A stretch of 64,000 bases of DNA, from NCBI RefSeq assembly GCF_001655005.1, contig NZ_LXET01000059.1, positions 1 to 64,000 of the forward strand, read 5' to 3'. The notes beneath the pieces are model-generated. The model worked only from the letters and a program-made list of their open reading frames with translations. It did no database searches and had not been told where the DNA came from. How positions within the stretch are numbered: position 1 is the stretch's first letter; each line of letters starts with the position of its first letter. The translations under genes were made by a program, and so were the position numbers. The DNA comes from Hafnia paralvei ATCC 29927 (GTDB lineage: Bacteria; Pseudomonadota; Gammaproteobacteria; Enterobacterales; Enterobacteriaceae). Positions 59,836 to 64,000 of this stretch are shown here, piece by piece.

Positions 59836-61731
59836 CTAGACGTCCAGATCCGCCAGATCACCTTTTTCCTGTAACCAGTTGCGACGATCTTCGGAGCGTT
59901 TCTTCGCCAACAGCATATCCATCACCGCCATCGTTTGATCGACATCGGTATCATCGATGGTTAACTGCACCAAACGACGCGTATTTGGATCAAGCGTTGT
60001 TTCACGCAGTTGGAGCGGGTTCATTTCGCCCAACCCTTTGAAGCGTTGTACGTTCGGCTTACCCTTTTTACGCTTGAGCTGTTCCAACACACCGGCTTTT
60101 TCTTCTTCATCCAGCGCGTAATAAACCTCTTTGCCGAGGTCGATGCGGAACAGTGGCGGCATGGCAACATAAACATGCCCACCGCGTACTAACGATTGGA
60201 AATGACGCACGAACAGCGCACATAGCAGCGTAGCAATGTGTAAACCATCGGAGTCAGCATCCGCAAGGATACAAATTTTGCCGTAGCGTAGCTGGCTGAG
60301 ATCGTCGCTGTCTGGATCGATACCAATCGCCACGGAAATATCGTGTACTTCCTGCGAGGCGAGTACTTCGTCAGAAGAAACTTCCCACGTGTTCAGGATC
60401 TTACCTTTTAACGGCATGATGGCCTGATATTCACGGTCACGAGCCTGCTTAGCAGAGCCACCAGCGGAATCCCCTTCCACCAGAAAGAGCTCGGTGCGGG
60501 AAAGATCCTGCGCGGTACAGTCGGCTAATTTACCCGGCAGCGCTGGGCCACTGGTCAGCTTTTTACGTACCACTTTTTTAGCGGCACGCATGCGGCGCTG
60601 GGCGCTGGAAATCGCCAGCTCAGCCAGTTGTTCGGCCACCTGCACGTTTTGGTTAAGCCAAACGCTGAAAGCATCTTTAACAATGGCAGAAACAAAGGCC
60701 GCACACTGACGCGAAGACAAACGTTCTTTCGTTTGACCCGCAAATTGCGGATCCTGCATTTTCACCGAAAGCACGTATGCACAGCGTTCCCAGATATCGT
60801 CCGCCGACAGCTTAACGCCACGCGGCAAAAGATTACGGAATTCGCAGAACTCACGCATGGCGTCGAGCAGGCCTTGGCGCAAGCCGTTAACGTGCGTACC
60901 GCCCTGCATGGTTGGGATCAGGTTAACGTAGCTTTCAGTCAGCAACTCACCGCCTTCCGGCAGCCACAACAGTGCCCAGTCAACGGCCTCGGTATCACCT
61001 GAGAAGGAGCCGGTAAATGCTTGTTCTGGTAGAGTGATTAGACCGTTTACAGCCTCCATCAGATAGTCGGTCAGACCATCCTGATAGCACCAGCGCTGTT
61101 CGGTGTTGTTCAGCTTATCTTTAAAGACAATCTCGACGCCCGGACACAATACCGCTTTAGCTTTCAGCAAATGATTGAGGCGAGAAACCGAGAATTTAGG
61201 GCTGTCAAAGAACTGTTCATCAGGCCAGAAGTGTACGCTAGTACCGGTATTGCGTTTACCGCAGGTGCCGGTTACATGCAGATCTTCGACCTTATCACCG
61301 TTCTCGAATGCCATCTGATATACCTGTCCATCGCGGCGTACGGTGACTTCAACGCGTTTGGATAAGGCGTTTACTACCGAAATACCTACGCCGTGCAGGC
61401 CACCGGAGAACTGATAGTTTTTATTCGAGAACTTACCGCCCGCATGCAAGCGGCACAGGATCAGTTCAATAGCAGGTACGCCTTCTTCGGGGTGAATGTC
61501 CACCGGCATACCGCGCCCATCATCAATCACTTCCAGCGATTGATCGGGATATAAAATGACCTCTACGCGAGATGCGTGGCCAGCCAGCGCCTCATCGACA
61601 CTGTTATCTATGACTTCCTGACCCAAATGGTTAGGACGCGTGGTATCGGTGTACATACCCGGACGACGGCGCACGGGTTCTAGGCCGCTGAGAACTTCAA
61701 TAGAATCAGCGTTATAGCTGGATTGAGTCAT
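59836..61731 (-). CDS. parE: DNA topoisomerase IV subunit B
   Basis: A 631-residue ATPase subunit of topoisomerase IV. The GHKL fold has EVIDNSVDEALAG, DDGRGMPVDIHPEEG and GGLHGVGISVVNALS. The TOPRIM domain shows LFLVEGDSAGGSAKQARDRE and the metal-binding DADSDGLHI. The C-terminal signature QRFKGLGEMNPLQLRETTLD is intact. Length near E. coli ParE (630). It follows cpdA and yqiA in E. coli order. parC lies 9 kb further left. Confidence 0.97.
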   Translation of the reverse strand: MTQSSYNADSIEVLSGLEPVRRRPGMYTDTTRPNHLGQEVIDNSVDEALAGHASRVEVILYPDQSLEVIDDGRGMPVDIHPEEGVPAIELILCRLHAGGKFSNKNYQFSGGLHGVGISVVNALSKRVEVTVRRDGQVYQMAFENGDKVEDLHVTGTCGKRNTGTSVHFWPDEQFFDSPKFSVSRLNHLLKAKAVLCPGVEIVFKDKLNNTEQRWCYQDGLTDYLMEAVNGLITLPEQAFTGSFSGDTEAVDWALLWLPEGGELLTESYVNLIPTMQGGTHVNGLRQGLLDAMREFCEFRNLLPRGVKLSADDIWERCAYVLSVKMQDPQFAGQTKERLSSRQCAAFVSAIVKDAFSVWLNQNVQVAEQLAELAISSAQRRMRAAKKVVRKKLTSGPALPGKLADCTAQDLSRTELFLVEGDSAGGSAKQARDREYQAIMPLKGKILNTWEVSSDEVLASQEVHDISVAIGIDPDSDDLSQLRYGKICILADADSDGLHIATLLCALFVRHFQSLVRGGHVYVAMPPLFRIDLGKEVYYALDEEEKAGVLEQLKRKKGKPNVQRFKGLGEMNPLQLRETTLDPNTRRLVQLTIDDTDVDQTMAVMDMLLAKKRSEDRRNWLQEKGDLADLDV

Positions 61732-61764
61732 GGTATGAATCGTATAAGTCGTTAGTTATCGTCG

Positions 61765-61817
61765 ACCGAGCGGTGCAAAGCAGTACTTTGCTCTGGCGAA
61801 GCCATATTCCGCTCGGT
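61765..61817. repeat. three-way-junction repeat between yqiA and parE
   Basis: Outer arms ACCGAGCGG and CCGCTCGGT (61765-61773 with 61809-61817) pair exactly. Inside are two small hairpins: GCAAAG-CAGTA-CTTTGC (61775-61791) and TGGC-GAA-GCCA (61794-61804). The resulting shape is a compact Y, within the cpdA-yqiA-parE transcription unit. Confidence 0.65.
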
Positions 61818-61839
61818 AGGTATAAGCCTTACCACTCTG

Positions 61840-62427
61840 TTAATAATCGGTGGCCAGCTCTAAGAAATCGACGATCTGTGGGAAAAATCGCTCGAAACCA
61901 ACAAAACTGTGTGACCCCTCAGGCTCAATGGTCTGGCGGCATAACGCGTAGTAAGCCACAGCTTGTCGATAATCCAGAACTTCGTCACCAGTTTGCTGTA
62001 ACAACCAGAGGAGATCCGGTGATTCCAATGGTTCAACCTGCATGACTTTCAGATCGTAAACGTGGCGAGACTCTAACACATATTGTTGGCCGGTGTAGGG
62101 ATTCTCGTTTTGCCCTAAAAAGTCAATTAACAGCTCATAGGGCTTAACTGCGGGGTTTACAACGACCGCCGGTAGCGTGAAGCACTGCGATAGCCACGTG
62201 GCGTAATATCCACCCAGAGAAGAACCCACCACTCCCAGAGGACGTCCAGAACGAGACATCACTATCTCTTCCAACATTTCCGCTGCATCCGACGGATAAG
62301 GCGGAAGTTGAGGAACCAGCATCGTAATTTCTGGGTGATTAACCGCTAGCCACTGTTTCAACGCAGTGGCCTTGGCAGAACGGGGAGAACTGTTAAATCC
62401 GTGGAGATATAAAAGCGTGGGCATCAT
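61840..62427 (-). CDS. yqiA: esterase YqiA
   Basis: A 195-residue alpha/beta hydrolase. It opens with LLYLHGFNSSPRSAKATALK; the nucleophile Ser lies in GVVGSSLGGYYATWL and the likely catalytic Asp/His are in LLQQTGDEVLDYRQA and EGSHSFVGFERF. E. coli YqiA has esterase activity on palmitoyl-CoA and nitrophenyl esters. It overlaps the stop of cpdA by one base (TAATG) and lies upstream of parE as in E. coli. Confidence 0.94.
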   Translation of the reverse strand: MMPTLLYLHGFNSSPRSAKATALKQWLAVNHPEITMLVPQLPPYPSDAAEMLEEIVMSRSGRPLGVVGSSLGGYYATWLSQCFTLPAVVVNPAVKPYELLIDFLGQNENPYTGQQYVLESRHVYDLKVMQVEPLESPDLLWLLQQTGDEVLDYRQAVAYYALCRQTIEPEGSHSFVGFERFFPQIVDFLELATDY

Positions 62428-63254
62428 TAATAGCCGTCAGAGTCGAGATCCGGTCTGAATTCTGTACCGTCTAAACGATGCAGTTCAGTCGTGAGCGTCC
62501 CATCTGGATGCAGATCCAGATAACGCCACCCGGGCGATAGAGTGTCAATCGTGAAATTGGTGCATAGCGGTTTGAATTGAATACAGGTTGATGGCGTCGC
62601 TAACAAACGGCGGCCTTCCCACTGCAAATCCAAATCCTGATGAATATGTCCGCATAGCAAAGTTTTCGCCAGAGGATAATGTTGCAGAACTTCCCCTAGC
62701 ATATGCGCATTGCGTAGGCTGTGCTGATCAAGCCATGTACAGCCTGACGGCAACGGATGGTGGTGCAATAAAATCAGAGCGTGGCGCTGCGGATACAGCG
62801 AAAGCGTACGCTCCAACCATTCAAGTTGGTAGTCGCTTAGCTCTCCGTGGGGAACACCAAAAACTTGGCTATCTAACAAAATAATCTGCCAGTAATCGCC
62901 TAGCAACATATGCTTCGCGGGATTCACACCTGCATTGGCCAACGTATCGACCATTGCTGGCTGAAAATCATGATTACCCGGAAGCCACAGACAGGTTTTA
63001 TTAAGCGTCGCAATACCGTTCGCAAAATGCTGGTATGCCGCCACAGAGTGATCCTGCGCCAAATCACCGGTGGCGACAACGATGTCGTACGGGCGAGCTT
63101 CGGCATGGATCGCCTCTAGCACTGCGTGGTAGCTGCGATGAGTATTGACGCCTAATAACGTCTCATGTTCACCCGCAAACAAGTGAGTGTCTGTGATTTG
63201 TAAAATCCTAACCGGAGCCCCACGTGCCACGGTTAGTTGAAACAGGCTTTCCAA
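62427..63254 (-). CDS. cpdA: 3',5'-cyclic-AMP phosphodiesterase CpdA
   Basis: A 275-residue metallophosphoesterase that hydrolyses cAMP to AMP, setting the level that CRP senses. The metal-binding motifs are all present in order: DTHLFAGE, VATGDLAQDHS, WLPGNHDFQP, LLHHHPLPSG and CGHIHQDLDL. Length equals E. coli CpdA (275). Its activity would bear on the CRP sites noted at 1854, 24988, 25017 and 29712. It is the middle of the yqiB-cpdA-yqiA-parE run. Confidence 0.96.
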   Translation of the reverse strand: MESLFQLTVARGAPVRILQITDTHLFAGEHETLLGVNTHRSYHAVLEAIHAEARPYDIVVATGDLAQDHSVAAYQHFANGIATLNKTCLWLPGNHDFQPAMVDTLANAGVNPAKHMLLGDYWQIILLDSQVFGVPHGELSDYQLEWLERTLSLYPQRHALILLHHHPLPSGCTWLDQHSLRNAHMLGEVLQHYPLAKTLLCGHIHQDLDLQWEGRRLLATPSTCIQFKPLCTNFTIDTLSPGWRYLDLHPDGTLTTELHRLDGTEFRPDLDSDGY

Positions 63255-63342
63255 ATGGTGTCCTTTATGACTTTAGTCTGCCAAGAATCTGTAAAAATAA
63301 TCATTGCGTCGATTGTTAGGGCTCAGCGCAGCAAAACAGGCT

Positions 63343-63768
63343 CTAATATACAGGAATTGCCATAACTCCATGCGTCAGACAATAGTGCAACCAGTCTGCA
63401 AGAAACTGGTTAATTTGATGCTTTTCGTCGCGTTGATGCAACTTTTTATTCGGATAATCATAACGTGCTTTAAACCGAGAGATCTGTTGGCTTGCACACA
63501 CTTCCGCAACCATGGCGTCATGATACAGGCGCACACTCATTGAAGGTAACCCCCAATGTCCCGGTTCAGGCTGGGTCTGGGTGATTTCAGCCATTGAGGT
63601 ATAACGCGTCGACTCCGTAATTTTTATCTGATAACTCGCGCCATTGACCTGATATCCCTGCGATTCGCCAACTTCGTCCTTGCGCGGTAACAAACGACGC
63701 AATTGTGCATAATTAGTCTCACACAGCCTCATCATTAGAGGAAAATCAGGGGAATAACGCTTCATCAT
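63343..63768 (-). CDS. yqiB: DUF1249-family protein YqiB
   Basis: A 141-residue protein of unknown function, conserved beside nudF, cpdA and parE in enterobacteria. Typical stretches are YSPDFPLMMRLCETNYAQLR, ESTRYTSMAEITQ and SVRLYHDAMVAEVCASQQIS. No transmembrane segment or catalytic motif is evident. 88 bases separate it from cpdA. Confidence 0.93.
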   Translation of the reverse strand: MMKRYSPDFPLMMRLCETNYAQLRRLLPRKDEVGESQGYQVNGASYQIKITESTRYTSMAEITQTQPEPGHWGLPSMSVRLYHDAMVAEVCASQQISRFKARYDYPNKKLHQRDEKHQINQFLADWLHYCLTHGVMAIPVY

Positions 63769-63785
63769 ATATATCTGTATCCAAA

Positions 63786-64000
63786 TTAGTTGGCGCTGCT
63801 ACAACCGAGTTGCGGATTCATCCACTCACGGCGAAGCGACTCATGGTGCAACGCCAGCCACTGTAATGCAATAACCGATGCAGCATTGTCGATCACCCCT
63901 TCTTCCACCCAGCGATACGCCTGATCGCGGCTCACAACATGCACTCGAATGTCCTCATGCTCTTCTGGTAAGCCATGGATGCCGGAGGCTTTTTCCGCGT
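63786..64000 (-). CDS. nudF: ADP-ribose pyrophosphatase NudF, 3' end (partial)
   Basis: An open frame runs from the window edge to a TAA at 63786-63788, giving about 70 C-terminal residues: ASGIHGLPEEHEDIRVHVVS, then RDQAYRWVEEGVIDNAASVI and ALQWLALHHESLRREWMNPQ. This matches the C-terminus of E. coli NudF, a Nudix hydrolase that splits ADP-ribose and regulates with other Nudix enzymes. The Nudix box itself lies beyond the window. It ends 17 bases before the yqiB start, as in E. coli. Confidence 0.9.
   Translation of the reverse strand, partial: AEKASGIHGLPEEHEDIRVHVVSRDQAYRWVEEGVIDNAASVIALQWLALHHESLRREWMNPQLGCSSAN

Noticed and set aside
1..64000. CRISPR arrays, prophage, insertion sequences, tRNA or rRNA genes
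   Set aside because: No regularly spaced repeats, transposase or integrase frames, or tRNA/rRNA sequences could be recognised anywhere in the window.

Overview
The window is chromosomal DNA of a member of the Enterobacterales. Gene content, gene order and protein similarity to Escherichia coli K-12 families are very close for most loci: zur-yjbJ-dinF-lexA, dgkA/plsB, ubiA-ubiC, the mal region, lysC, pgi, metH/iclR, plsC-parC and cpdA-yqiA-parE. Order breaks relative to E. coli (citrate genes between lexA and dgkA; ftsP-plsC-parC beside iclR; a DmsA-like gene without partners) point to a genus outside Escherichia/Salmonella. Hafniaceae (Hafnia or Obesumbacterium-like) is my best guess; this is inference from recall, not from a search. 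I see no rRNA, tRNA, CRISPR array, prophage or insertion sequence.

Layout. 1-6.9 kb: pspG and dusA, a NemR-like TetR regulator with two tiny related exported proteins, then zur, yjbJ, dinF and lexA with two LexA boxes. 6.9-16.4 kb: a complete citrate fermentation island with the two-component system dpiBA, divergent citCDEFXG for citrate lyase and its prosthetic group, and the antiporter citT. 16.4-21 kb: dgkA/plsB and ubiC-ubiA. 21-29.7 kb: the maltose regulon, malK-lamB-malM divergent from malEFG, with MalT-box-like and CRP-like sites between, then psiE. 29.9-38 kb: a dicarboxylate/amino-acid symporter, pgi, an NhaP-type antiporter, the lysine riboswitch with lysC, and a PanS-like exporter. 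38-47 kb: metH/iclR, an orphan DMSO-reductase catalytic subunit, and ftsP. 47-61.8 kb: plsC, parC, an AgaS/GntR/mannose-family PTS sugar operon, a response regulator/histidine kinase/orphan sugar-binding protein/small membrane protein cassette, then parE. 61.8-64 kb: yqiA, cpdA, yqiB and the 3' end of nudF.

How they work together. The citrate island links sensing, uptake, cleavage and cofactor synthesis. The mal region is a high-affinity maltodextrin uptake unit minus its activator malT. The accessory segment between parC and parE holds two sugar-related modules, and the second looks like a sensing circuit rather than a transporter because no permease or ATPase accompanies the binding protein. 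Several intergenic regions carry hairpin-rich repeats of the REP/BIME kind, including a 41-bp element present twice.

The least explained items are the NemR-like regulator with its duplicated small exported proteins (about 1.85-3.24 kb), the orphan binding-protein/two-component cassette (55.7-59.7 kb), and a roughly 165-bp inverted-repeat element between malG and psiE.
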